Of a DNA stretch of 64,000 nt, positions 1-9,678 are shown in pieces (positions within the stretch are counted from its first letter, which is position 1; every line of letters begins with the position of its first letter). This DNA is from Lentzea albidocapillata subsp. violacea (GTDB lineage: Bacteria; Actinomycetota; Actinomycetes; Mycobacteriales; Pseudonocardiaceae). The position numbers and the translations under genes are program-made. Where the stretch lies: the NCBI RefSeq assembly GCF_900100275.1, contig NZ_FNET01000001.1, positions 1,054,001 to 1,118,000 on the forward strand. The letters run 5' to 3'. The notes beneath the pieces are model-generated. The model had not been told where the DNA came from and did no database searches. It was given only the letters and a program-made list of their open reading frames with translations.

Positions 1-1
1 C

Positions 2-703
2 GAGACCCTGCGCGCCTCAGCCGGGGCGGCCGCGCAGCGCACCGGCCGGACCGCGGCCGCAGTGGACGAACCGCTGCCGGTCAGCGCGTCACCGCTGCCG
101 TACTCCGCGCTCGAATGCGCGGCGGCCCTGGACGGGATACCGGACGCGACGACGGTGCGCGGCGGTGACGCGACCCGATCCGCGGCGCTGGGCGTGTTGC
201 GGTCACAGGCTTTCACGCACTGGTCGTGCCACGCCTACGCCGACGCGGAAGATCCACTGCGCAGCGCTCTGCTGCTCGCCGGCGACAGCGAGCTGACCAT
301 CGGCGACCTGCTCTCGCACCGAGCGCCCGAGGCCCGGCTGGCCGTGCTGTCGGCGTGCGAGACCGCGCGGATCGGCGATCGGCTGCCCGACGAGGTGCTC
401 GGTTTCCCGGCCGCGCTGCTCCAGGTCGGGGTGCCTGCGGTGATCGGCAGCCTGTGGTCGGTTCCGCAGGCCGCGACGGCCGAACTCATGGTGCACCTGT
501 ACGAGGGCATCCGCCGAGGTGCGACGTTCGCCCACGCGTTGCGCGACGCTCAGCGCGTGGTCCGTGACGGCACTGTCCGCGAAAAGCTCGCCGTGCTCGG
601 CGATGTGAGCGAGCTGCTGCTGCAACCGCCCGGTGCCCGGCCGCACGCGCACGCCTTCCACTGGGCGGCCTTCAGCTTCTACGGGGCAGACGGCCGACGC
701 TGA
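2..703 (+). CDS. CHAT-domain protein, C-terminal part (5' end outside window)
   Basis: The frame is open from the first bases, so the N-terminus lies outside the window. What remains is a caspase-like CHAT protease domain. The catalytic His sits in the motif HWSCHAY and the catalytic Cys in LSACETA. They are followed by the family's typical GFPAALLQVGVPAVIGSLW stretch and a helix ending in HALRDAQ. CHAT domains are cysteine proteases that often act as effectors in signalling or anti-phage conflict proteins, usually behind TPR or NTPase regions. Those would be upstream here and cannot be seen. The family is clear; the biological role of this copy is unknown. It neighbours a DUF4231 protein and several broken genes. 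Confidence 0.88.
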   Translation, partial: ETLRASAGAAAQRTGRTAAAVDEPLPVSASPLPYSALECAAALDGIPDATTVRGGDATRSAALGVLRSQAFTHWSCHAYADAEDPLRSALLLAGDSELTIGDLLSHRAPEARLAVLSACETARIGDRLPDEVLGFPAALLQVGVPAVIGSLWSVPQAATAELMVHLYEGIRRGATFAHALRDAQRVVRDGTVREKLAVLGDVSELLLQPPGARPHAHAFHWAAFSFYGADGRR

Positions 704-1099
704 TCAGGGCTCGACGCCGAGCGGTTCGAGCCTGCGGGGTGCCAAATTCCCGTCTATTGGTCTGACCTGCGCGTCAGACGGATGAGGGGATCCGGTGGTA
801 GAACTCGGCTGCCGGCACCACGAAGCCGGGCCACTACAAGGGCGAATTCACCACAGGAGGTCCCGCAGCCGATGTCGACCGAGGTCGGCAACTCTCCCTC
901 CTGCATCGCTAGCCGGCGGTCCAAGGCGGGAAGATCGACAGTCGTTCACCAGCACGGTCCCGCGAGGTAGCGAGTTAACCGACCTCTTCCTGCTGTTCCG
1001 GCACGACGGGGGTTGTACCGCTCTCCCGCCGGACGATTCGCTCGGATGCCCACGGCATTGCCTCTCTGTCAGCCGCGAGCCGGACCATGATCGGGATTC

Positions 1100-1881
1100 C
1101 TGTTCCCGAGTTGTAACCCACTCGTCGGTCCGCACGATGAGAGGACCGCGAGCGGAGGACGTGGTGTTAGGGATGTCCGCCAGCCAGAGCCGGTTCGGGC
1201 CTTCGGCGGTGAAGTCACGGCGGACGAGGTCGTCATGGACCGCCGGACCGGTCTTCTTGCCGTTGCGGCCGCGTTTTGCCGAACGCGCTCCACCAGCCCA
1301 CGGACGAGCAGATCCGCCACGCCGTCCGATCCGCCATTCACACGCCGGCGTCACGGCGTCGTCGGCCAGAAACCGGTAACCGAACTCTGGATCGTCGCGG
1401 TGAGCGTCGGACAACGCGTCCGCCCGATACGCCCGCTCGAATTCTGCCGCGGTGACCGGCCAGGCACGCCACCGGCAGTACGGCTGTCGAGCGATGTCGA
1501 GTACCGGCACGTCACCGCGACGGGAATCCCGCCGGCGGTCAGCTCTGCACGAGCGGGTACAGTCTTTCTCGGCAGGTTCGCCTGCGACAGATACGCCGTC
1601 GCGCGGCGTAGGACCTCGTTCTCCTGCTCCAGCAACTTGATTCGCTTGCGGGCCTCGCGCAGCTCGGCTGGCTCACCGCGGCTCACGCCGGGTTGGACGC
1701 CTTCGTCGATCTCGGCCTGGCGCAGCCACTTGAACAGCGTCATGGGGTGTACGCCGAAGTCCTTCGCGATCTGCTCGACTGTCACACCGTGCTCACGGTC
1801 GCGAGCGGCCCGCACGACATCGTCGCGCAACTCCTGACGGTACGGCTTGGCACAGCGACATGCTCCCCAGCTCACCATCAC
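1100..1881 (-). pseudogene. Degraded IS3-family transposase (orfA/orfB remnant)
   Basis: The start of the minus-strand reading matches an IS3-family OrfA: a helix-turn-helix (DFGVHPMTLFKWLRQAEID) followed by a leucine-zipper-like LLEQENEVLRRA. In another frame the OrfB start is recognisable (RDDPEFGYRFLADDA, later VHDDLVRRDFTAEGPN and LWLADI). The OrfB pieces are joined by deletions and frameshifts, and the sequence stops resembling the family at the first catalytic Asp. The DDE core beyond it is gone, so it cannot encode an active transposase. I could not find terminal inverted repeats. It marks an old insertion between the CHAT gene and the esterase remnant. Confidence 0.82.
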
Positions 1882-1957
1882 GGCAAGCCAACTCGGATGC
1901 CACCTACGCCGACCGCGTCCGCGCGAGCATGGACTTCCAGCAATATTGCCATTGAGG

Positions 1958-2789
1958 CTAGTCCAACTCGGTCGCCAGCCCGCGGATCAACCTGGCCAGC
2001 TGCGGCAGCGAAGGCAGCAAGAAGGTCACCTCGTGGATCCACATCAAGCGCTGATCGCTCGGGGGCAGGGCAATGCGGTCATCACCAGCTCGCACACGTG
2101 CAACCGCCTTGTACAGCGCGGCCAGCGGGTGCGGCTCCAGCGCCGTCACAGCCTGGGTGAGCGCGTGCGGGGACGCGACCGACGCCAGCGCGCGCAGGAT
2201 GTCCGTGGTGCGCTCGGGGTCCTCCTGCGCGTCCAGCACGAGGTCGAGCACCTCGGCGTCCTCCTCGGCCAGCAGCAGCAACGCGTGCACGGGCCGGTTG
2301 TCGCGGACGTTCTTCAGAACTTCCTTGTCCAGCAGCTCTTCCAGCTGGGTCGACCTCCACTTGGGCAGTTCGCGGTCGACGAACCCCTTGAGCGCGAGCG
2401 CGGAGACCTGGTTCGCGCGCCGCCAGTCGTAGGGGAACTCGAAGTAGTTCGACGGCGCGCCGTCGACGGCGGGATCTCCCACGACGAGGTCGAACGCTTC
2501 GTTGAGCCGCCGGCGCAGGGGCCTGTACTGGTTCAGCGAGGCGATTCCCGGCACCGCGACGGGCGTGCCGATCAGACCGGTCGCGACGACCCCGTCCCGG
2601 TGCTCGGGATCGTCCAGCTTCCCGGGATCACCGGCGAGGCGGGCGAGTACGTCGTGCCGGTTGCGCAGCACCGCCCCCGCCATCGCCAGCGACGGATCCC
2701 AGACCCGGGCCGTCGGCGGTCCTCAGCACGCTGCCACCGATTCCGGGCAGCACCACGATCACGTCGTCGAACGCAAGCCGGTCGGTCAT
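1958..2789 (-). pseudogene. Frameshifted LCAT/alpha-beta hydrolase-like remnant
   Basis: A start at 2789 gives VIVVLPGIGGSVL, the opening of lecithin:cholesterol acyltransferase-like esterases. The match is lost near 2705 and resumes one frame over (WDPSLAMAGAVLRNRHDVL, later FEFPYDWRRAN). One fewer base at about 2705 would restore a single frame. The nucleophile-elbow part (AHSMGG-like) expected after FPYDWR is absent; about 120 residues of unrelated sequence follow instead (from KWRSTQLEEL to the stop). The gene therefore looks both frameshifted and chimeric, as if an internal deletion fused the esterase start to another reading frame. A sequencing error could explain the frameshift but not the missing catalytic core. 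Confidence 0.6.
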
Positions 2790-2815
2790 CGCGCACTCCG
2801 CGTGGTCGGGGGACG

Positions 2816-3340
2816 TCAGGCCTGCGTGCCGTTCACCGCTGGGAAGGCCATGTTCTCGAAGTAGCTCCTCGCCTCGTGCTGCCGCAGTTCACCGAGCTTC
2901 TCGATGAACACGTGGGCGGACTTCTCCTGCTCCGGCGTCGCCGCCTCGTCCCCCGCCGGCAGGTTTCCCGGCGTCATCTTCCACGCGAGGTATGCCGCGG
3001 TCACCGCCATCTCGCTGTTGCGCAACAGGATCCACGACTGGTCCCAGCGATAGAACGCGCGCAGGCCGGTCAGACCGGCCACGAGAACACCGGCCAGCGA
3101 GATGATCACAGGCTTGCCGGGGTAATCGAGGCTGGTGAGCACGGGCAGCGCGGCGCCCACCAAGATCACCAGCAGGCCGCTGGACCGGTAGAAGCGCCGG
3201 TGCCACTTGGCCCGCACGTCGTAGAACGACCGCAGCCACGAACCGTAGGCGTCCGCAGCGGTCACCACTCCGCCCTTCATCGCAGCGAGGTCCGGCGGGA
3301 ACTGCGGAATCCGCTTCACATGACCCAGGATCGCATCCAA
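2816..3340 (-). CDS. DUF4231 (SLATT-like) membrane protein
   Basis: A 174-residue protein with two adjacent hydrophobic segments (about residues 53-70 and 78-95: GLLVILVGAALPVL and IISLAGVLVAGLTGL). They are followed by FYRWDQSW and a long charged C-terminal helix, the layout of DUF4231/SLATT proteins. That family is thought to form membrane effectors or pores in bacterial conflict systems; function here is inferred only. It sits 26 bp downstream of the esterase remnant on the same strand with no obvious terminator between. No strong ribosome-binding site precedes the ATG at 3340. Family assignment is by motif recognition. Confidence 0.72.
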   Translation of the reverse strand: MDAILGHVKRIPQFPPDLAAMKGGVVTAADAYGSWLRSFYDVRAKWHRRFYRSSGLLVILVGAALPVLTSLDYPGKPVIISLAGVLVAGLTGLRAFYRWDQSWILLRNSEMAVTAAYLAWKMTPGNLPAGDEAATPEQEKSAHVFIEKLGELRQHEARSYFENMAFPAVNGTQA

Positions 3341-3380
3341 TCAACCACCTGTTACACAACGTGTCGAAAACTGTCACGAT

Positions 3381-3596
3381 CTAACTGATGCGCGCTCTCC
3401 GGTCAGGACACAATCCAACCGCGGACGACCATGCGTACGACGCGACCTCATGTCGCAACACCAGCAACTCGACGTCCTTGGCCGCCAAGGACCGGCCGAA
3501 CAAAACCAGCCAGCCACCTAGCTGGACAAAGATCCAGTACGGCAGTCGCAGCGCCACGCCCACGATCATGCCGTCAGAACAACAGAGCCCGCCCAC
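3381..3596 (-). pseudogene. N-terminal fragment of an integrase-type transposase
   Basis: This short frame encodes a hydrophobic segment followed by GRSLAAKDVELLVLRHEVA. That closely resembles the N-terminus of a common actinobacterial transposase/integrase family (typically GWLVLLARS.ASKDAE.LVLRHEVAVLRR). The resemblance ends abruptly after HEVA and no rve-type catalytic domain follows, so this is a truncated relic. It adds to the mobile-element debris in the first 4 kb. Confidence 0.5.
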
Positions 3597-4258
3597 CGCA
3601 GTCGCGACGATCCTCGGCCGCGTCTACAGGGATCGGATGGCCACCACAGACGCTACAACGTCTCCCAGTGCGGCTGAGTGGGCGCCGCACCTGACACACG
3701 AGTTCGTTGAGTACCTCACGCACACTGGCGTCGATCTCGACTGGAACTCGCCCGGAGCGAACGACATGATCCGGTGGCGGTGCCGACTGCGGACACGAGT
3801 GGAAGGCGACCATCAACGATCGAACCAGGGCAGGCGACGGGTGTAATCGGTGTGGAACCCAGGAGGCCGCCCGAAAACGCGCGATGCTGGAACCCGAAGA
3901 GTCGCTCCTGTATCTGCGAACCCGACATCGCAGCAGAGTTCGTACAATGCCTTGACGGTCCAGGACTGGGGCCCTCGGACATGCGGCCAGGCTAACCCAG
4001 ATACCGCGAATTCAGATGCCGAACCTGCTCGCACGTCTGGAAGACATATCTGACGAACCACACCAGGAACGGAACTGGCTGCCTGGTCGGCAGGACGAGA
4101 AAAGGATCACTGCGGGCCCATACTCAGCCACCCACATGAACTGCAGCGTGAACGAGCCGAGGAACCGCCTGTGCGGCAACGTCCAGAGGGCCAGCAGCAT
4201 CGGCACTGGCGGACCCTCCGTCGCGTGCGGGTTGCCGGGGTCGATGTACTCGCCGGCG
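3597..4258. other. No recognisable gene
   Basis: Short overlapping frames exist on both strands, but none shows a recognisable domain, a convincing ribosome-binding site or a consistent codon pattern. Given the surrounding relics this is probably decayed coding DNA. I see no RNA gene or repeat array in it. Confidence 0.5.
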
Positions 4259-5350
4259 CTACTGTCGCGGATATCCACCTTCGATGAAGAAGATCATGTC
4301 CACGACCTTGGCTCGGGTGTAGAGCCGCGTGGTGGGCTGCCCGGTCGTGAAGTCGAGCGTGGGCTGGCGCTGCCGATCAATGATCGATGCGGTCGCCCGG
4401 TAGAACTCGCCAACCCGTCGTAGCGATCCCTTGCTGAAGGTGGAGACGCCGAAACCCTTCATGAAGTAGGTGTCGAACGCCGGGACGCAGCCGAAGACAC
4501 CGAGCATCACCTTGGTGACCAAGGTGTCGGATGCTTCGACCGGACGGAGCGCACGACGAACATCCAGAGCAGTTCGGAGAACCAGATCAATGCCCTCTCT
4601 GTCATAGCCGTCGAGATCGAGGTCCCACACCTCCGCAGGAGCGTCGGCGAGGGTCTCGATCAGAGGTACCAGATGGCGGGCGCTTCGCTGCAGAAGACCG
4701 GACGACCCCCGCAACATCCCCCAACTGGCGAGGTAGAACCCGAGCTGGAGGCAGCTGACCTCCATGCCGGTAGGCTCACCCCAGGCCGCGACCCCTGTCC
4801 GATGCTGCTGGAAATGGTTGAAGCAGTAGTCGAACGACGTGTACCGCGCACTCCGGTCACGATCGTGGAGGTACCTGCCGACAGCTGCCTCGATGTCCAC
4901 GTCGAGCGCACGCTGCGTCATCGCCGTGTCGCGGGTGGTGATCTGGTTCGGCTGCATGGGCCCGGGATCGCCATCGAAACGGCGGTACAGGCCGTGTTCG
5001 ATCCGCGTGATCAGCGGCCGCCGGTTCACGAACATGCCCCGCGATGCCGGGGAAGCGTTCGAGGTTGCGATCTGGATGTGCGCCCGAAGTGACTGCTCCT
5101 TCACATCCGGGTAGTGGCGGCGGAACCAGCCGACCATCTCGGAGGCGCGAAATGGCTCCGAGAGGTCCTGTACGCACTCTTCGAGTCGATCCCAGATCGT
5201 GTCGGCCACGGACCGATCTTCGCCCACAAATGCCGCCGCTATGGCCGCGTTGGCCCACTCGTAGCTGAAGCGGGACCGGTTGGTGCTACTGGACTCCGGT
5301 CCCGAGGTGGTCGGCATCGCCTCGCAGCCGTTCTGGCTGTTCTTCACCAC
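4259..5350 (-). CDS. Hypothetical protein with DUF7669-like N-terminal domain
   Basis: A 363-residue protein. Residues about 25-125 resemble the winged-helix-like DUF7669 domain seen in restriction-associated and other defence proteins (FRASEMVGWFRRHYPDVKE, SLRAHIQIATSN, MFVNRRPLITRIEHGLYRRF). The C-terminal roughly 220 residues (YTSFDYCFNHFQ, LQLGFYLASWGMLRG, GVFGCVPAFDTYFMKGFG) look like a conserved family of unknown function. The start is uncertain: GTG codons at 5350/5347 or the ATG at 5317 are possible and none has a good Shine-Dalgarno sequence. Neighbours are mobile-element debris, which suggests acquisition by transfer. I would not assign an activity. Confidence 0.65.
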   Translation of the reverse strand: MVKNSQNGCEAMPTTSGPESSSTNRSRFSYEWANAAIAAAFVGEDRSVADTIWDRLEECVQDLSEPFRASEMVGWFRRHYPDVKEQSLRAHIQIATSNASPASRGMFVNRRPLITRIEHGLYRRFDGDPGPMQPNQITTRDTAMTQRALDVDIEAAVGRYLHDRDRSARYTSFDYCFNHFQQHRTGVAAWGEPTGMEVSCLQLGFYLASWGMLRGSSGLLQRSARHLVPLIETLADAPAEVWDLDLDGYDREGIDLVLRTALDVRRALRPVEASDTLVTKVMLGVFGCVPAFDTYFMKGFGVSTFSKGSLRRVGEFYRATASIIDRQRQPTLDFTTGQPTTRLYTRAKVVDMIFFIEGGYPRQ

Positions 5351-6255
5351 GCCGGAGGGCGGCCCGATCGCACGCCCCGGACTACTTCGCCCCGCCCCGC
5401 CTCGCTGACGGCTCGGCGCTACACGGGTGGTCTCGCTGTGCCCTCACTATGCGGTCGCCGCGCCAACGCTCGGGATGACGGAGACGATCACCTCACGCCG
5501 GCATCCGACGACCTCATACTCGACGACCGGGACCTCTACGAGTAGGAAAGTAGTCCACTAACGGGTTAATGGGACGCGGCGTAGGCGTGCAGGCGGCAAC
5601 CGCCTGTCTACGCTTCTCGCACGCATCCCTGGGACTACATCAACGTCGAGCTGGACTCGTCCGCGGTCCGCCAGCTCGGGCAGCACGGCTCCGGATCCTG
5701 ACTGAGAGAGCGGCGATGGCGAGATCTCGTGGCAAGAAAGGCCACACCGGCGCCTCGATGGGCGGGGCGATCGTGCGGATCCCGCGCGCCGACCCGTTGC
5801 AGCGTAACGACAAGTCGTGCCCGGTATGCTACTCGGTCGCCCGTCAGCCGTGCCGTCAGGTGGTGTCCAAGCCGGGGGCGACGGTGCTGAAGCTGGGCAG
5901 GCCGATCCCGACGATGCACCGCGCCCGCTCAGGCAAACCCGCGTCGGACACGCCCCAGCAGCCCGAACCACGCCGAACTCCCGCACACAGGCGTTCACAG
6001 GAACCGGTACCGATCGAGCGCCTGCACCCAGACCGGGCAGGGTTCGTGCCGAAGAACCTCCGCGACGGCGGACCGCTGGCAAAGGCGTGGAACCGCAACA
6101 ACTCCGACGCACTTCCGCGAGCTACGGACCCCTGACGAAACCCGTGCTGCGGCACAACGGCTACAGGTCGACGTACTCACCGCGATCGAGCGTCCACGAC
6201 TGCACTCGTGCTCGTCGTAGCGCTGGCGTGCGGCGTCGGTCGGTGAGGTCGGCGG
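5351..6255. other. No recognisable gene
   Basis: About 900 bases without a frame I can support. Frames on both strands are rich in Arg, Pro and Ser, as expected for shadow reading of GC-rich DNA. I recognise no domain, tRNA or repeat here. Decayed mobile or defence DNA is the likeliest explanation. Confidence 0.45.
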
Positions 6256-6842
6256 TCAGCCTGCCTCACCGGCGCGAGCCTGCTGCTCCGCCTCGTCGAG
6301 GCCGCCATGCGCCGCGGCGTGGTCGACGAGTTCGGCAACTGGTCAAGGAGGGCGCCGAGTTCCTCAGCATCCGGCAGTGCCCCTCCATCGCTGTACCGAG
6401 CAGCGGGTCGCGGGCTTTCCAGCCGCTTCATCGCCGGGTACCAGTCGGGCGACCCGTTACCGTCCCGCCGCGTGTACCAGTTCAACCACGTCAGGCGGGC
6501 TCCGTGTGAGGCCCGGTTCTGGGCCGGCACGACGTGCAGCAGGTGTAACGCCTTCACTGCGAGCTCGGCGGCCGCGAACGCCGCCTCCACGGCGGGGCTT
6601 GGTCGGCTCGCGGTGACGGACTCACGCGCAGCGGCCACGAAATCCCGTGCAAGAAGCACGTGGTCACGCACCCGTGGCTTGCCCCGGCGCAGGTCGAACG
6701 TCACGATGTGCCCGTTGCCCGGCACGGCGGCGAAGGCCATCCAGCCCTCAGCCCAGGGGCGAGCATTGTGCGTGACCGCAGCTCCAAGCCACAAGCCCCG
6801 AGTGGCGACATGCGCCACTGTGAACGCACGTCTTGTCCACAT
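6256..6842 (-). pseudogene. HEPN-like domain protein with C-terminal frameshift
   Basis: From the ATG at 6842 the frame gives about 165 residues resembling HEPN-type helical domains: AVEAAFAAAELAVKALHLL, then HGARLTWLNWY and a region ending ARYSD...EELGALLDQ. After that the frame turns into low-complexity shadow sequence. The alternative frame from about 6340 continues sensibly (VAELVDHAAAHGG then LDEAEQQARAGEAG) to a stop at 6256. One missing base at about 6338-6342 explains the change. HEPN proteins are often RNases or helical adaptors in toxin and defence systems; I do not see a clear RxxxxH motif. The family assignment is tentative. Confidence 0.5.
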
Positions 6843-7138
6843 AGGTCACGAGGCGCTCAAGTCGTTTCACAGCGCGAAGAGCGCCGACGCGAGCGGACCG
6901 GCGACCAATCGCAAGAGTGACGCGGGTCAGCACGGCTGATCGCCGTACGGAGGCTCGCGCCGCGCGAACGACAACGGGTCACCACGGCGAGGACTGTTGG
7001 TCGTCGGCTTGATCGACGACCGCCTCGACATCGTCTCCCAGCCTGCCGTTTGCCCACCGTCGCGTGAGCTCGGCGGCCTGACCGCGCTCGAGCTCATCGC
7101 AGGTTCGTCGCGCCCGCCTGGCTGACCGGAGGCTGTGA

Positions 7139-7708
7139 TCATCCGATGTCGTCGAACTCCAGGCGTCGTCTGGCCAGTTCGGCGAGCCGGTCCAGCAGCT
7201 CCTCGGGCCGGACCTTCTCGCCTCCCGAGAAGGGTTCTGGCGCCGGATCCATCGGGATGACCAGGTCCGGCTCACGGCTGCCGCCGCTCAGCCACAACGC
7301 CATGAAGTAGAGCGCGGGCACTCGCAGGACGCGGACCTCGTAGTCGTCTTCAGCCGTCGCGGGGTCCTGCTCGGCGACGGCGACCGCCCGTGCGGTGCCC
7401 GCGACGAAGGGGCCCTCGGTGGCCGTGAACCCGTCGTCGCGGGCGACCTCGGCGCTGGCGACGGCGTCGCCGCCCGCCATGACGAGGAACCGCCTGCCGA
7501 CGAGCTGGGCGTCATCGAGCGTGGCACCGCGGACCAGCTGGTCCAGGCCGAGTGAGTAGACGTCGTGCGGAAGTGCGAGCGCCACGTCGAGGGGATTGAC
7601 TCGCGCCAGTGCGCGATGGCGGTATGCCGCACGGCCTGCCAGCTCGGACAGGTTGTCGCGCACCGCGAGGACGCTGTCCTCACTCACATCGGGAACGCGC
7701 AGACTCAT
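7139..7708 (-). CDS. Hypothetical protein coupled to papain-like protease gene
   Basis: A 189-residue acidic soluble protein with no signal peptide or membrane segment. It overlaps the preceding protease-like gene by four bases (ATGA, 7705-7708), so the two are almost certainly translated together. Its centre (VRVLRVPALYFMALWLSGG, then DLVIPMDP) looks like a compact folded domain. I do not recognise the family. The coupling suggests a partner, inhibitor or immunity-like protein of the protease; that is inference only. Confidence 0.7.
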   Translation of the reverse strand: MSLRVPDVSEDSVLAVRDNLSELAGRAAYRHRALARVNPLDVALALPHDVYSLGLDQLVRGATLDDAQLVGRRFLVMAGGDAVASAEVARDDGFTATEGPFVAGTARAVAVAEQDPATAEDDYEVRVLRVPALYFMALWLSGGSREPDLVIPMDPAPEPFSGGEKVRPEELLDRLAELARRRLEFDDIG

Positions 7709-8523
7709 CGCTGCTCACCTCCCGCGGCGCCTACCGGCTGCGCCTTCTCCCTGGGTTTGCTGATCTCCTGCCAGATGACCCAGGGGAACTCGAATACCAG
7801 CTCGTTCTCGAACACCCACGGGAACGGCTGCCGCTTGGTGAAGTACGTGTGCGTCCAGGTGCCCGTGCCCTGGTATGTGCCACCGGTCAGGGTCGTGAGC
7901 GCCACGTCCGACTCGCCGTACCAGGGGTCGTCGACCGCGACCCAGTGGCTACCGAGGACGCGGTAGCCCTCGATGACCGCGAAATGGCCGCCCCCGCCCG
8001 ACCATCCGATCCGCCAGGCCACCGGCCGGCCGGCCGCGATCTCCGCCTGGAGCTCGGCGTAGGTCACCGTCGCGCTCACCATGTGGTCGAGCACCTCGGC
8101 CCGGCTCAGTGGGGCGTTCAGGAAATGTGGCTGATTGCAGGCGTCGCTGGATCCGTTGGTGCAGCAGGTGTTCTGCCCCATCTCGGCGTTGACCATCGCG
8201 CACTGGGTCCAGGTGCTCCACGAGCGGTAGTACCTGGCCACGCTCACCGAGGTGGCAGCCCAGCACCATTGCGTCTGCTGCTGGTGTTGCATCGTGAAGT
8301 CGAGACGCTTCCAGATGGGAATGTGCTCCCACCACCGAACGAGCGCCGCCGCGAGGACCTCCGCGACGGGGGCCTCTGGCCGCACCACCACCCGTTCACC
8401 GCGTCGTGGCGGTACGAAGTCGTCAAGGTCGATCCCACGCTCGCGCGCCACCTGCGCAACGTGCTTGGCTGGCAGCAGGGATATCGGAATTCGGCTGGTT
8501 GCGAGTACTCCGTCCATGCGCAC
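7705..8523 (-). CDS. Papain-like cysteine protease (C39/C70 AvrRpt2-like)
   Basis: A 272-residue protein. Residues 81-92 contain QQQTQWCWAAT with the probable catalytic Cys87, preceded by the oxyanion Gln. His180 lies in GGGGHFAVIEGY and an Asp follows in VAVDDPWYG (about 198-199). That is the Cys-His-Asp order of papain-fold C39-like/AvrRpt2-type peptidases. The Cys-rich stretch QNTCC...CNQPHF between them is also typical. No signal peptide is visible, so it may be cytoplasmic or exported by another route. Translation is coupled to the downstream gene by an ATGA overlap. The substrate is unknown. Confidence 0.78.
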   Translation of the reverse strand: MRMDGVLATSRIPISLLPAKHVAQVARERGIDLDDFVPPRRGERVVVRPEAPVAEVLAAALVRWWEHIPIWKRLDFTMQHQQQTQWCWAATSVSVARYYRSWSTWTQCAMVNAEMGQNTCCTNGSSDACNQPHFLNAPLSRAEVLDHMVSATVTYAELQAEIAAGRPVAWRIGWSGGGGHFAVIEGYRVLGSHWVAVDDPWYGESDVALTTLTGGTYQGTGTWTHTYFTKRQPFPWVFENELVFEFPWVIWQEISKPREKAQPVGAAGGEQR

Positions 8524-8691
8524 TCCCTGATGAGATGGACTGGCCCCCTCCCCTGCAGGGTCGGCACTCGCTCAGACCCCGTTACATTTCGTGCTGATCG
8601 GATCACGGTGGAGGCGAGCGCCCAGCCTGGGGCTGCAAGTGCTCCTCGCGACCTTGGCCGGCGTGTTGTCGCATGACGTGAAGCGAAATAT

Positions 8692-8718
8692 CCCCGCCCG
8701 CGGAACTCGCGGACGGGG
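8692..8718. terminator. GC-rich hairpin, probable terminator
   Basis: Arms CCCCGCCCGCG and CGCGGACGGGG pair over 11 positions with one mismatch around a GAACT loop. It lies just downstream of the secreted-protein gene ending at 8742 (minus strand), where a terminator is expected. There is no long U-run, which is usual in actinomycetes. Confidence 0.6.
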
Positions 8719-8741
8719 ATCTGTCGTTCGTGCCTTCCAGC

Positions 8742-9623
8742 TCAGCCGGTCGCGAGCACTTTGGTCGCGTTGTCGAGGCGGACCTGCATACCGCGGTCGA
8801 GCGCGTCGAACTGCGCCGCTCGCTCCGTGATGGCCCGGCGCTGGTACGCGGTCTCGACGGCGAGCCAGGTGTCGACGAGCTTGGTGCGCTGACGGCAGGT
8901 CACGTCGGTCTTGGCGGTGTCGATCTCGACCTGCGTCGGCGTTTCCGAATCCCAGCGGATGTCGTTGTTGGCCGCCCACACGTCGGTGTAGTTGTAGCCG
9001 GAGTCGGCCATGCACTTCCGCCAGTTCGCCATGGCCTGCTGCACTCGGTCGTCTTGTTGCGCCCGCTCGAACATCTCCTGGTCGAGGCGGATGAGTTCGG
9101 TGGCCGGGATCGTCGCGGGCACCCCTCGTTCCAGCTCGCGGCGCGCCTTGCCCAGGCAGCCGCCGTCGGGGATGCGTTTGCCGCCGATGGACGTCGTGCC
9201 CTTGCCGGTGTAGATCATCATCGCTTCCGGCGTGGGCTCTGGCCGGTCTTCCGGCTGCTGCGGTGCGCTTTCCGGCGGGTGGTAGCCCGACTTGGCCACC
9301 TGGTCGTGTTCGATGAGGCCGTACCGGGAGGAACCGGTGCTCGCGGGCACCGGTGGCGGGTCGGGCGGCGCCCAGGTCTGGCCGAAGTCGTTCAGGCACT
9401 GCCTGGCCAGCACGGCGGTGGCGCGGTCGATCGTGGTCAGGTCGGCCGGCGAGTGCTGGTAGCGGTCGAGCGGCAGGGTGATGTCCTTGGCGGCGTGCAC
9501 CGGCCGCACTTCGCCGACCGCCGGCGGCGCGGCGGCGACCTGGTTCCGGTCTACCAGCGTGATCGTGCCGGCCGCCGCGACCACGGCGGCGGTGATCAGC
9601 CAGATCGCGTGTACTCGTTTCAC
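8742..9623 (-). CDS. Exported hypothetical protein
   Basis: A 293-residue protein with an N-terminal hydrophobic segment (MKRVHAIWLITAAVVAAAG) that should act as a signal peptide or anchor. No lipobox Cys follows. The mature part is rich in charged residues, has a Pro-rich linker (ESAPQQPEDRPEPTPEA) and a helical C-terminal half with paired cysteines (RQCLNDF, GGCLGK, WRKCMADSGY, VTCRQRT). The motif WRKCMADSGY recurs in secreted actinobacterial proteins of unknown role. I do not recognise a function. It lies 55 bp downstream of the I36-like gene with the same orientation. Confidence 0.7.
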   Translation of the reverse strand: MKRVHAIWLITAAVVAAAGTITLVDRNQVAAAPPAVGEVRPVHAAKDITLPLDRYQHSPADLTTIDRATAVLARQCLNDFGQTWAPPDPPPVPASTGSSRYGLIEHDQVAKSGYHPPESAPQQPEDRPEPTPEAMMIYTGKGTTSIGGKRIPDGGCLGKARRELERGVPATIPATELIRLDQEMFERAQQDDRVQQAMANWRKCMADSGYNYTDVWAANNDIRWDSETPTQVEIDTAKTDVTCRQRTKLVDTWLAVETAYQRRAITERAAQFDALDRGMQVRLDNATKVLATG

Positions 9624-9678
9624 AGTTCCCCCTGGCGATGCGGCGGCCCCCGCCGGTGACGGGGGCCGCCGCTGCTGA

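Noticed and set aside
848..1881. Intact insertion sequence
   Set aside because: The transposase is broken by deletions and frameshifts, and I could not see matching terminal inverted repeats or a target-site duplication.
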